A DNA stretch of 64,000 nt from Pseudomonas sp. N040 (GCF_015637705.1 NZ_JADOBE010000004.1:124001-188000); one strand, 5' to 3'; positions 27,480 through 36,158 are shown, numbered from the stretch's first letter. Translations and numbers: made by a program. The notes: generated from the sequence alone by a model not told the origin.

Positions 27480-27538
27480 CCGTTCAATCGGACTAAATTA
27501 AACCCATCGCCAGCCCCATCTCGATTGAGGTTTCTGCC

Positions 27539-27940
27539 ATGAGCAACGCCACCCAGAACAGCGCCACCCCCGTCAGCGATGCCATGCGCGCCGCTGGCAA
27601 CTGGAACCCCAACTGGGACGCGCTGGCTGAGCTGGACGCCGGCTATACCGAAAAATTCGTCGCCATGGGCGCCCATGCCATGCAGAACTGCGGGCTGGAT
27701 GCGCTGACCATCGAGCTGATCGCCATCGCCGTGGATGCCTCCTGCACCCATATGTATGCCCCGGGCACCCGCCGCCACATCCGCAAGGCGCTGGAGCTGG
27801 GCGCGACCCGCCAGCAGATCTTCGGCGTGCTGCAACTGGTCTCGGTGCTAGGCATCCACTCGGTCGCCCTCGGCGCGCCGATCCTGCTTGACGAAGAGCA
27901 GAAGCTGGCCACTGATGGCCCGATGCAGGGCACCTACTGA
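27539..27940 (+). CDS. Carboxymuconolactone decarboxylase / AhpD-like protein
   Basis: This 133-residue all-helical protein has a single CMD domain. The active-site region reads DASCTHMYAPGTRRHIRKAL with C69, H71 and H80, and an upstream acidic residue in LTIEL. The redox CxxC of true AhpD is reduced to CTHM, so a peroxidase role is less likely than a lyase, decarboxylase or binding role. It follows the second set of AraC-type direct repeats and precedes a BKACE gene by 90 bp, so it should belong to the same catabolic unit. Confidence 0.85.
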   Translation: MSNATQNSATPVSDAMRAAGNWNPNWDALAELDAGYTEKFVAMGAHAMQNCGLDALTIELIAIAVDASCTHMYAPGTRRHIRKALELGATRQQIFGVLQLVSVLGIHSVALGAPILLDEEQKLATDGPMQGTY

Positions 27941-28030
27941 TTTTGCACAACGGCGCTGCCCAACCGGCACAGCACCTGTAAACAACGCCCGGCCTGGCCG
28001 GACAAACATTGATCCATAGAGGGCACCACC

Positions 28031-29077
28031 ATGTTCTATACCCACGACTCGCTGTTCCCGGAAAATCAGGAAAAACTCGTCATCACCGCCGCCCCCTACG
28101 GCCCCGGCTTCGTACCAAGTGATTCGGACGACATTCCAGTGACCATGGACGAGCAGGTACAGAAAGCGGTCGACTGCTACAACGCCGGCGCCACCGTGCT
28201 GCACATCCATGTCCGCGAGGATGACGGCAAGGGCTCCAAGCGCCTGTCCAAGTTCGAGGAAATGCTCGGTCGCCTGCGCACAGCCGTGCCGAAGATGATC
28301 CTGCAGGTTGGCGGTTCGATCTCCTTTGCTCCGGAAGAAGGCCAGGAAGCCGTGTGGCCGGGCAACGATGCGCGCCATGCACTGGCCCTGCTCGAACCCA
28401 AACCGGATCAGGTGACCATCGCCATCAACACCACCAGCATGAACATCACTGAACTGATGAGCGCACGTGATGTGGCCGGTACCTCGCTAGGCGACCCGGC
28501 CATGCAGGCGGCCTACCGCGACATGTGGCTGGAGGCCGGCCCGACCTTCTACGAAACCAACCTCAAGGCCCTGTGTGACAACGGCATCCAGCCCTATTTC
28601 ATGCTGCAGCACGTGCATTCCCTGGAAACCGTCGAGCACATCGTGCGCAACGGCCTGTACATGGGCCCGTTGAACCTGACCTACGTGGCCATCGGTGGCG
28701 GCGCTGCCGGCCGTCATCCGTCCGACCTTATCGAGTTCGCCCTGCGCACCCCGGACGGCGCGCTGCTGACCAACGAATCGCTGATGCGCAGCATGCACCC
28801 GACCAACGCCATCGCCATCGCCCTCGGCCATCACGTGCGCGTCGGTATCGAAGACAACCTCTATGGTCCGCGCCACGAGCGCATGACCACGGTGGAGCAG
28901 ATCCAGTGGTGCGTGAAGCAGGCCGAGCACCTCGGCCGTGACGTCGCCAGCGCTGACGAAGCCCGTGCACTGTCGAAGATCGGCGTGACCTACAACAGCG
29001 TGGATGAAACCTTGCGCAATCTCGGCTGGGCGCCGAACCGCAAGCCGGGCCAGCGTGGTCGGCCAATGTGGAGCTAA
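28031..29077 (+). CDS. BKACE-family beta-keto acid cleavage enzyme (DUF849)
   Basis: This 348-residue TIM-barrel protein belongs to the family of 3-keto-5-aminohexanoate cleavage enzymes. Members condense a beta-keto acid with acetyl-CoA and release acetoacetate and a new acyl-CoA. The zinc-binding LHIHVRED and the GIEDNLYGPR loop with its metal-site glutamate are intact, as is the ITAAPYGP N-terminus. Family specificity is broad (3-keto-5-aminohexanoate, dehydrocarnitine and others). No lysine-fermentation genes or carnitine dehydrogenase of the known type are beside it, so the substrate is open. Confidence 0.92.
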   Translation: MFYTHDSLFPENQEKLVITAAPYGPGFVPSDSDDIPVTMDEQVQKAVDCYNAGATVLHIHVREDDGKGSKRLSKFEEMLGRLRTAVPKMILQVGGSISFAPEEGQEAVWPGNDARHALALLEPKPDQVTIAINTTSMNITELMSARDVAGTSLGDPAMQAAYRDMWLEAGPTFYETNLKALCDNGIQPYFMLQHVHSLETVEHIVRNGLYMGPLNLTYVAIGGGAAGRHPSDLIEFALRTPDGALLTNESLMRSMHPTNAIAIALGHHVRVGIEDNLYGPRHERMTTVEQIQWCVKQAEHLGRDVASADEARALSKIGVTYNSVDETLRNLGWAPNRKPGQRGRPMWS

Positions 29078-29093
29078 GCGGAAGGGCATGACC

Positions 29094-29194
29094 GCAGGTT
29101 GGGTTGAACCGCAACGCGGAGCAGCCCAACGGGGCGGCACATTGCTTGTGCCTGCACGAAATGCCGGGCTTCGCTACGCTCAACCCAACCTACG
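29094..29194. repeat. GTAGGTTGGGTTGA-type repeat with inverted arms
   Basis: GCAGGTTGGGTTGA (29094-29107) and TCAACCCAACCTACG (29180-29194) are inverted arms, differing by one base, around a spacer of about 72 bp. A single arm recurs at 62656-62670. Confidence 0.65.
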
Positions 29195-29232
29195 ACTGGT
29201 TGAAGACTCTTGTGCTACTCAGGCGCGAGTTC

Positions 29233-29256
29233 TGAGACGCCCATACAGCCGTCTCA
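29233..29256. promoter_or_regulatory. Inverted repeat upstream of the MFS gene
   Basis: TGAGACG (29233-29239) and CGTCTCA (29250-29256) form a perfect 7-bp inverted repeat, 30 bp before the GTG start. It could be an operator or an RNA stem. Confidence 0.35.
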
Positions 29257-29286
29257 TTCGCTGCGCGCAAACTCTGGAGTGTATCT

Positions 29287-30588
29287 GTGGCCCTGCCTCT
29301 ACCCGATTCAAATGCCGACTGTCACACCGCTGAAAACCCTCCGGTTTCGCGTGGCTATGCCTGGCTGGTGTTCGCCCTGACCTTCGGTTTGATGCTGTCC
29401 GACTACATGTCGCGTCAGGTAATCAATGCCATTTTTCCCTCGCTCAAGGCTGAATGGGCGCTGAGCGACACCCAACTGGGCGCATTGGTCAGCGTGGTGG
29501 CCCTCACTGTTGGCGTGATGACCTTCCCGGTTTCGCTGCTGGCGGATCGCTGGGGCCGGGTCAAAAGCGCCACCGCGATGGCCATCGTCTGGGGCCTGGC
29601 CACCATCGCCTGTGGTCTCTCCGGCAACTTCCTGCTGATGTTCATCGCCCGCGGCATAGTCGGTCTCGGCGAGGCCGGCTACGGCAGCGCCGGCGGGGCG
29701 ATTCTGCTCAGTGTGTTCCCGCGGCGGCTGCACTCTACGGTGATCGGCGCCTTTCTCGCCGCTGCGCTGTTCGGCTCGGTACTCGGGGTAATGTTCGGCG
29801 GCGTGATTGCCCAGCACTATGGCTGGCGCATGGCGTTCATTCTGGTCGGCGCCGGCGGTCTGCTTCTCGCGCTGATCTATCCGCTGGTGGTGCGTGAACC
29901 ACCACCCCAGGGAGGCGCACACAGCGCACGCATGCCGATCAGGCAGGTGTTGCGCGAACTGCTGACCACCCGCACAGCGCTGTGGACCTACTTAGGCTCA
30001 GGCCTGCTGATGTTCATTCAAGGCGCAGTAATTGCCTGGATGCCCAGCTACCTGAACCGCTACCACGCCATGGACATGGCGCAATCCGCCATGGGCGCAG
30101 GCCTGCTGGTACTGGTCGCCGGCATCGGCATGGTGTTCGGCGGCGCCCTGGTGGATCGTCTGAGCCGCCACAACAATCAGAACAAGCTGCGCATACCCAT
30201 GCTCTACGCCCTGATTTCCGCAATGGTCCTGCTGCTGGCTTTCGCCCTGCCGCCAGGCACTGCGCAACTGCTGTTGATCGGCCTTGGGCTGCTGATCAGT
30301 GGTGGCTTCGCCGGCCCTTCCGGCTCGGCAGTGGCAGACGTCACACCAGCGGCGATTCATGCCACCGCCTTCGCCACCCTGACCCTGGCCAACAACATCT
30401 TCGGTCTGGCACCCGGTCCGTTTATCACCGGCGCCCTGGCTGACGCCTACAGCCTGCAGGACGCCATGCAACTGGTGCCGCTGGTAGGCTTTGCTTCGGC
30501 GGCAGCCTATCTGCTGGCCAGCCGGCATTACCGGCGCGATCTGCAGCGCTTTCACCCAGAGGCCGCGCCAGCGCTAGGTCCCGCATGA
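29287..30588 (+). CDS. MFS transporter (spinster-like)
   Basis: This 433-residue permease has about 12 membrane segments. The start is a GTG preceded by TGGAG. SDYMSRQVINAIFPSLKAEW in helix 1 and LADRWGRVKS after helix 2 are typical of the spinster-like branch, with a second-half loop VDRLSRHNNQNK. These carriers move lipids or aromatic and other organic acids. Position at the end of the BKACE cluster suggests uptake of the pathway substrate, though the 209-bp upstream gap with a repeat means it may have its own promoter. Confidence 0.87.
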   Translation: MALPLPDSNADCHTAENPPVSRGYAWLVFALTFGLMLSDYMSRQVINAIFPSLKAEWALSDTQLGALVSVVALTVGVMTFPVSLLADRWGRVKSATAMAIVWGLATIACGLSGNFLLMFIARGIVGLGEAGYGSAGGAILLSVFPRRLHSTVIGAFLAAALFGSVLGVMFGGVIAQHYGWRMAFILVGAGGLLLALIYPLVVREPPPQGGAHSARMPIRQVLRELLTTRTALWTYLGSGLLMFIQGAVIAWMPSYLNRYHAMDMAQSAMGAGLLVLVAGIGMVFGGALVDRLSRHNNQNKLRIPMLYALISAMVLLLAFALPPGTAQLLLIGLGLLISGGFAGPSGSAVADVTPAAIHATAFATLTLANNIFGLAPGPFITGALADAYSLQDAMQLVPLVGFASAAAYLLASRHYRRDLQRFHPEAAPALGPA

Positions 30589-30800
30589 GCAGACACTGCC
30601 ATGCGATTTGCGGCAAACGTAGCGACGGCCGTTCGGTTGACGCGCCAAGCGCCCGAACAAACAGCGCATACAGGCTGCTTTATAGGGGCTGAGCGGCTGT
30701 CTTTGTATGCTGCTGGGCGGATTTATGTTGAACGGTGCACGCAGACTGTCCCGGCCGGCCGTGCGCAAGCACCGTGCTCAATCAGGTAAGAGGTGACTGC
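30589..30800. other. Intergenic region before the SulP gene
   Basis: A CGGTGC/GCACCG inverted pair (30733-30738, 30769-30774) flanks GGCCGGCC. Otherwise I see no coding frame or clear promoter. Confidence 0.3.
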
Positions 30801-32465
30801 ATGTTGTTCTGGCTTAGAAACTATCGCCGCGAGTTGCTGAGCGGAGACCTGACTGCCGGCATCATCGTCGTGCTGATGCTGGTGCCGCAGGGCATGGCCT
30901 ATGCGCTGGTGGCCGGGCTGCCGCCGGTGGCCGGACTCTATGCGAGTATCCTGCCGGCCCTGACCTATGCACTGTTCGGCAGCAGCATGGTGCAGTCGGT
31001 CGGGCCGATGGCAATTACCTCGTTGATGACGGCCACTTCACTGGCATCACTGGCGCCAGCCGGCTCGGCACTGTATTCGGCCATGGCCGCGCAGATGGCC
31101 CTGATTGCCGGCGTGGTGCTGCTGCTCTGCGGCATCTTTCGCCTGGGTTTCCTGTCGAACTTTCTCAGTCGGCCAGTGATGAGCGGCTTTACCTGCGGTG
31201 CTGCCATCATCATCGCCGTCAGCCAGCTGAAGACCCTGCTTGGTGGCTCGCTGAGCAGTTTCAACCTGCCCGGGGCAAGCATCGGTGCGGGTTCCCTGCT
31301 GCTGCTCTGGCTGGCCAGGAATCACCTCCCGGCGCTACTCAAGCGGCTGGGGCTGCCGGCCAAAGGGGCTGACATCCTGAGCAAACTGGCCCCGGCGCTG
31401 ACCCTGCTGCTGGCCATCCTGGTGATCGTCAAGATGGGCTGGCTTGGGCAAGTGGCTCTGGTTGGTCCGATTCCCGCCGGCCTGCCAGGACTGGGGATCG
31501 CGCTTTCGCTGGAGCAGTTGCGCAGCCTGCTGCTGCCGGCGCTGCTGATCGGCTTCATGATCTTTCTGTCCGGTCAATCGGCCGCGGTGACCCTGGCCCA
31601 GAAGCGCAACGAGCGCATCAATACCGACCAGGAACTGCTTGGCCTCGGTGCGGCGAATCTGGCCAGTGCCGTTTCCGGCGGCTTCCCGGTGACCGGCAGC
31701 ATCTCGCGCTCGGCGGTCAACCAGGCGGCGGGCGCCAACACCCCGCTGGCCACCCTGGTTACCGCCGGCCTGCTGGCGATCATCCTCTGCGTGCCCACTG
31801 GCTGGCTGGCCCTGCTGCCGCTGCCGGCCCTGGCGGCCACCATCATCATCGCCGTGCTCGGCATGCTCGATTTCGACACCCCGCGCCTGGCGCTGCGGCA
31901 TGACCGCGGTGATGCCTTGGCCTGGCTGGCGACGCTCGCCGGCGTCCTCCTGCTGGGAGTCGAGGAAGGCGTGGTGCTGGGGTTGATCCTCTCGCTCGGC
32001 ACGGTCATCGCCCGCGCAAGCCGCCCGCACATTGCCATCCTCGGGCGCCTGCCGGGTACCGAGCACTTCCGCAACGTGGAACGCTACCCGGTGGAAACCC
32101 TGCCGCACCTGCTGATGTTGCGCATCGATGCCGGGTTGTTTTTTGGCAACGCCGAGGTGATCACCGGGCAGATCATGCACGCGGTGCAACCGGCAACGCG
32201 GCAAGTGCTGCTGGTGATGTCGGCGGTCAACCAGATCGACACCACCGGGCTGTATGCTCTGGTCGAGCTCAACCGCAACCTGGCCCGACAGGGTATCCAG
32301 CTGCACATGAGCGAGGTCAAGGGGCAGGTGATGGATCGTCTGCAGCACAGCAGCCTGTTGCTGCAAAACCTGAGCGGCAAGGTTTTCCTCAGTACCGCCG
32401 CTGCTTTCAGCGAACTGTTCGATTCAGCCATGCACGCGCCAGACAGTCGACGCGCTGCGGATTAA
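30801..32465 (+). CDS. SulP-family anion transporter with STAS domain
   Basis: The ATG at 30801 (MLFWLRNYRRELLSGD), preceded by AAGAGGTG, gives 554 residues. The family signature is the helix 1-2 stretch DLTAGIIVVLMLVPQGMAYA with AGLPPVAGLYASILP. About 11 to 12 membrane segments end near residue 430 and a cytoplasmic STAS domain follows (MSAVNQIDTTGLYALVEL). SulP proteins move sulfate, bicarbonate or dicarboxylates; the ion here cannot be read from sequence. Its stop codon shares TTAA with the stop of the convergent gene. Confidence 0.9.
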   Translation: MLFWLRNYRRELLSGDLTAGIIVVLMLVPQGMAYALVAGLPPVAGLYASILPALTYALFGSSMVQSVGPMAITSLMTATSLASLAPAGSALYSAMAAQMALIAGVVLLLCGIFRLGFLSNFLSRPVMSGFTCGAAIIIAVSQLKTLLGGSLSSFNLPGASIGAGSLLLLWLARNHLPALLKRLGLPAKGADILSKLAPALTLLLAILVIVKMGWLGQVALVGPIPAGLPGLGIALSLEQLRSLLLPALLIGFMIFLSGQSAAVTLAQKRNERINTDQELLGLGAANLASAVSGGFPVTGSISRSAVNQAAGANTPLATLVTAGLLAIILCVPTGWLALLPLPALAATIIIAVLGMLDFDTPRLALRHDRGDALAWLATLAGVLLLGVEEGVVLGLILSLGTVIARASRPHIAILGRLPGTEHFRNVERYPVETLPHLLMLRIDAGLFFGNAEVITGQIMHAVQPATRQVLLVMSAVNQIDTTGLYALVELNRNLARQGIQLHMSEVKGQVMDRLQHSSLLLQNLSGKVFLSTAAAFSELFDSAMHAPDSRRAAD

Positions 32466-33838
32466 TCCGTGGCTGCGCGCAGCGCTTCAACCTGCTGCGC
32501 GGCACGCTGGCCGCTGCGCAGGGCACCTTCGAGGGTACCCGGATACAGCGCGTCGGTGTGTTCGCCGGCGAATAGCAGCCGCCCCAGCGGCTGTTCCCAC
32601 AAGCGCCAGTAACGGCTGATCTCGCCCGGGCCGTAGGCCAGGTAGGCGCCGCCGGCCAGCGGGTCGGTACCCGTGCGGCGCATCTCGAAGCCGCTGAAGG
32701 CAGCGCGCGCGCCGGGGTAGTACTTGTCCAGGCGCAGCAACACCTGGTCGACCATCTGCCGGTCATTGAAGGCCTTCATCAGGCGCGCATTGTCCCCGGA
32801 GATATTCACCAGCAGGTTGGCGCCGCCCTTGGGTGCCGGCTCGATCCACATCACCCCGACCCCCTGGTTGCTGAAGATCTCTCCGGTCAGGCGCGTGTTG
32901 CCCCAGAACGGCTTGCGGAACTTGAGCAGCATCTGCTCGCGCCAACCGTAGTTGATGTCCTTCAGCGCCGCCTGCTGCAAGGCCGGCAGCGCCGGTGTCA
33001 GGCTGATCCGCGCCAGCGCCGGCAGCGGCACGCTGAGGATCACATAGTCCGCGTGGTAGCCGGCGGCGCCGACCTTGACTGTCACCCCGTCTGCCGTCTG
33101 GGTGACGGCTTCCACCCGGGCCCCGGTCTTGAGGGTCTGCAGTTGCTTGACCAGCGCCTGGGCCAGCACCTGACTGCCACCCGGCAAGCGCTCGCTGCGC
33201 AGCTGGATGGTCGGGCGGCCGCGATAGACCCGGCTCTGCTGGACCAGGTAGAGCAGCGCCAGGCGCGATGGCTCGTCGTAGCGCGAGCGGATGCGCTGCT
33301 CGATCAACGCGCGGGCGGTTGCCGGCAGGGCCAGCTGATCCAGCCAGCGAGCCACGCTCAGCTGATCCAGGCCGCGCAACCGGGCACTGGCCAGCGGTTG
33401 CAGGGGGTCATCCAGTTGTGCCGCCAGCCCGTCGAGCGCCTGCTCGTAGCCCAGGATGGCCGCGGCGACCGCCGGTTGCTGCTGCTCCAGCTCGGCCTGG
33501 GTGAACAGCTTTCCATCGATCAGGTAGGACGCTGCGCGCACATACTCGGGCGCCGCCTGCGTGTGCAGCTTGAACCGCGCCAGGTACTGGTGCAGCACGG
33601 GCTGCAACTCTGCGCTGCCCAGCCACTCGGCAGACGCCACCCCCGCGCGGCCACCGACAGTGGGGCGCGCTTCGAGCACGGTCACCTGCCAGCCTTGTTC
33701 CTGCAGCTCAAAGGCGGCGGCCAGCCCGGAAAACCCGGCACCGACCACGATGACCGAGGGTTGTGCCGGTTTGGCCTGCACCAGCGCACTGCCCAGCAAC
33801 AACCCGAGCAGCGCCACGCGCCATCCAGTGATCGACAT
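32462..33838 (-). CDS. Exported FAD-dependent amine-oxidase-like protein
   Basis: This 458-residue protein has a hydrophobic N-terminus (VALLGLLLGSALVQA) resembling a Sec signal peptide, then an FAD-binding motif VIVVGAGFSGLAAAFELQ and LEARPTVGGRAG. The C-terminal LFAGEHTDALYPGTLEGAL completes the FAD site of flavin amine oxidases. The leader has no twin arginine, which is odd for a flavoprotein that would normally fold before export, so the segment may be a membrane anchor. Substrate unknown; polyamines or aromatic amines are the family's usual range. Confidence 0.85.
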   Translation of the reverse strand: MSITGWRVALLGLLLGSALVQAKPAQPSVIVVGAGFSGLAAAFELQEQGWQVTVLEARPTVGGRAGVASAEWLGSAELQPVLHQYLARFKLHTQAAPEYVRAASYLIDGKLFTQAELEQQQPAVAAAILGYEQALDGLAAQLDDPLQPLASARLRGLDQLSVARWLDQLALPATARALIEQRIRSRYDEPSRLALLYLVQQSRVYRGRPTIQLRSERLPGGSQVLAQALVKQLQTLKTGARVEAVTQTADGVTVKVGAAGYHADYVILSVPLPALARISLTPALPALQQAALKDINYGWREQMLLKFRKPFWGNTRLTGEIFSNQGVGVMWIEPAPKGGANLLVNISGDNARLMKAFNDRQMVDQVLLRLDKYYPGARAAFSGFEMRRTGTDPLAGGAYLAYGPGEISRYWRLWEQPLGRLLFAGEHTDALYPGTLEGALRSGQRAAQQVEALRAATD

Positions 33839-33954
33839 CTTTGCTCTCCAGCTTCAGCGAGGCCGCGCAGCATACGCCGGGGCACCCCCACCGGCCAGCC
33901 ATAAGCGGCCGGCGGTTCTGGTAGGCTGCGCAGATTATTCGAGGAGAACCGTCA

Positions 33955-35361
33955 ATGAGCCTGAATGCCGAGTGGATGCAGCGTGACCTGAAAGTGCTAT
34001 GGCATCCCTGCACGCAGATGAAGGATCACGAGACCCTGCCGCTGATCCCGATCCGCCGCGGTGAAGGGGTGTGGCTGGAAGATTTCGATGGCAAGCGCTA
34101 CCTGGACGCGGTCAGCTCCTGGTGGGTCAATGTGTTCGGTCACGGCAACCCGCGGATCAACCAGCGCATCCGCGAGCAGCTCGACAACCTTGAGCATGTG
34201 ATGCTCGCCGGCTTCAGCCACGCGCCTGTGATCGAGCTGTCCGAGCGCCTGGTGCAGATCACCCCGGCCGGTCTGGAGCGGGTGTTCTACGCCGACAACG
34301 GCTCGTCGGGCATCGAGGTGGCGCTTAAGATGAGCTACCACTACTGGCTCAACTGCGGGCAGCCGGCGAAGAAACGCTTCGTCACGCTGACCAACAGTTA
34401 CCACGGCGAAACCGTGGCGGCCATGTCGGTGGGCGACGTGGCACTGTTCACCGACACCTACAAGGCGCTGCTGCTGGACACCATCAAGGTACCTAGCCCG
34501 GACTGCTACCTGCGCCCCGAGGGCATGGGCTGGGAAGAACACTCGCGCAACCTGTTCGCCGCCATGGAGCAGACCCTGGCCGAGCATCACCAGGAAGTCG
34601 CCGCGGTGATCGTCGAGCCGCTGATCCAGGGCGCCGGCGGCATGCGCATGTATCACCCGGTCTACCTCACCCTGCTGCGCGAGGCCTGCGACCGCTACGG
34701 CGTGCACCTGATTCACGACGAGATCGCCGTTGGCTTCGGCCGCACCGGAACCATGTTCGCCTGCGAGCAGGCCGGCATCACTCCGGACTTTCTGGTGCTG
34801 TCCAAGGCACTGACCGGTGGTTATCTGCCGATGGCTGCAGTGCTGACCACCAACACCGTGTATCAGGCGTTCTACGACGACTACGCCACCCTGCGCGCCT
34901 TCCTGCATTCCCACACCTACACCGGCAACCCGCTGGCCTGCGCCGCCGCCCTGGCGACGCTGGACATCTTCCGCGACGACAACGTCATCGAGGCCAACCA
35001 GGTGCTTGCCGCGCGGATGGCCAGCGCCACCGCGCACCTGGTCGAGCACCCGCATGTGGCCGAAGTGCGCCAGACCGGCATGGCCCTGGCCATCGAGATG
35101 GTCAAGGACAAGCCAGGCAAAACCGCCTATGCCTGGCAGGAACGCCGCGGTCTCAAGGTCTACCAGCACGCGCTGGAACGCGGCGCCCTGCTGCGTCCGC
35201 TGGGCAGCGTGGTGTACTTCCTGCCGCCCTATGTGATCACCCCGGAGCAGATCGACTTTCTTGCCGAGGTCGCCAGCGAAGGCATCGATCTGGCCACCCG
35301 CAACAGCGTGAGCATAAGCGTCGGAGCGAACCTCTACCCCAACCACCGCGATCCCGGCTGA
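33955..35361 (+). CDS. bioA: Adenosylmethionine-8-amino-7-oxononanoate aminotransferase
   Basis: This 468-residue PLP enzyme is in the biotin pathway. It uses S-adenosylmethionine as amino donor to make 7,8-diaminopelargonate. WHPCTQMKDHE at the N-terminus is characteristic, as are SSWWVNVFGHGNPRIN and DNGSSGIEVALKM. The PLP-binding lysine is K284 in LSKALTGGYLPMA. The RBS GAGGAG lies just upstream. It is not clustered with other bio genes here and is followed by rsmE after a 77-bp gap holding a hairpin. Confidence 0.96.
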   Translation: MSLNAEWMQRDLKVLWHPCTQMKDHETLPLIPIRRGEGVWLEDFDGKRYLDAVSSWWVNVFGHGNPRINQRIREQLDNLEHVMLAGFSHAPVIELSERLVQITPAGLERVFYADNGSSGIEVALKMSYHYWLNCGQPAKKRFVTLTNSYHGETVAAMSVGDVALFTDTYKALLLDTIKVPSPDCYLRPEGMGWEEHSRNLFAAMEQTLAEHHQEVAAVIVEPLIQGAGGMRMYHPVYLTLLREACDRYGVHLIHDEIAVGFGRTGTMFACEQAGITPDFLVLSKALTGGYLPMAAVLTTNTVYQAFYDDYATLRAFLHSHTYTGNPLACAAALATLDIFRDDNVIEANQVLAARMASATAHLVEHPHVAEVRQTGMALAIEMVKDKPGKTAYAWQERRGLKVYQHALERGALLRPLGSVVYFLPPYVITPEQIDFLAEVASEGIDLATRNSVSISVGANLYPNHRDPG

Positions 35362-35383
35362 GTCCTGCCACAGGCTACAAGCC

Positions 35384-35411
35384 AGCCGCCGGAAGCAGTA
35401 AGCTGGCGGCT
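35384..35411. terminator. Hairpin between bioA and rsmE
   Basis: AGCCGCC (35384-35390) pairs with GGCGGCT (35405-35411); an alternative overlapping stem GCCAGC/GCTGGC (35381-35386, 35402-35407) is also possible. There is no T-tract. Confidence 0.4.
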
Positions 35412-35438
35412 TCCAGACTTCCCCCTGCAGTTGCCGCC

Positions 35439-36158
35439 ATGCGCCTATCCCGCTTCTTCATCGATGCCCCGCTGGCTCTGGGCCAGCACCAACTGCCTGA
35501 AGCCCAGGCCCACTACATCGCTCGCGTGCTGCGCCTGGGCACGGGGGCCGCGCTGCAGTTGTTCGACGGCAGTGGCCAGGAATACCGCGGCGAGATCATC
35601 GAGGCCGGGAAAAAGTCGGTGTGCGTGGAATTGCGCGAACAGGTTGCCGGGCTTGCCGAGTCCGGCTTGCGCATCCACCTGGGCCAGGGCCTGTCGCGCG
35701 GGGAGCGCATGGACTGGGCGATCCAGAAGGCCACCGAACTTGGCGTGGCCCAGATCACGCCGATCATTTCCGCCCGTTGCGAGGTGCGCCTGAAGGATGA
35801 ACGCGCGGACAAGCGCATGAGTCACTGGCGCCAGGTGGCCATCAGCGCCTGCGAACAGTGCGGGCGCTCAGTATTGCCGGTGCTGCAGGCACCGGTCGAA
35901 CTGGATGAGTGGCTGGCGCAGGCCAGCGCCGAACTGAAGCTGGTGTTGCACCCGCTGGCCGAACCGCTGGTGAGCCATGCCCGGCCGGGATCGCTGGCCT
36001 TCCTGATCGGCCCCGAGGGTGGTTTGACGGATACGGAAGTGGGCCAGGCGCAGGCCGCCGGCTTCCAGGCCGCGCGACTCGGACCACGGGTGCTGCGCAC
36101 GGAAACCGCGCCGGTGGTGGCGCTGGCGGTGGCACAGCAATTGTGGGGAGATTTCTAG
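35439..36158 (+). CDS. rsmE: 16S rRNA (uracil1498-N3)-methyltransferase RsmE
   Basis: This 239-residue SPOUT-fold methyltransferase modifies U1498 in the decoding region of 16S rRNA. The N-terminal PUA-like part begins MRLSRFFIDAPL. The trefoil-knot motifs are LIGPEGGLTDTEV and LGPRVLRTETAPVVAL, and KATELGVAQITPIIS with ISACEQCGRS is typical. It converges on chpC with only 16 bp between stops. Confidence 0.97.
   Translation: MRLSRFFIDAPLALGQHQLPEAQAHYIARVLRLGTGAALQLFDGSGQEYRGEIIEAGKKSVCVELREQVAGLAESGLRIHLGQGLSRGERMDWAIQKATELGVAQITPIISARCEVRLKDERADKRMSHWRQVAISACEQCGRSVLPVLQAPVELDEWLAQASAELKLVLHPLAEPLVSHARPGSLAFLIGPEGGLTDTEVGQAQAAGFQAARLGPRVLRTETAPVVALAVAQQLWGDF

Larger units (their letters stand above)
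26571..27538. other. 968-bp non-coding gap filled with degenerate intergenic repeats
   Basis: No frame here looks like a real protein. It holds a GGATTGCC/GGCAATCC stem (26581-26624), two diverged copies of one long repeat in opposite orientation (about 26700-26915 and 26990-27345), and the operator region of the gene at 27539. The gap separates the SDR operon from the second half of the cluster. Confidence 0.7.

Noticed and set aside
26702..27835. A 377-codon minus-strand frame across the repeat gap
   Set aside because: It runs through two degenerate repeats and then antisense to the CMD gene; the translation is low-complexity and changes character along its length.
28031..29077. Assignment of the BKACE gene as the carnitine-pathway enzyme
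   Set aside because: The family fits, but a carnitine dehydrogenase of the 3-hydroxyacyl-CoA-dehydrogenase type and a betainyl-CoA thioesterase are not beside it, so the specific function is left open.
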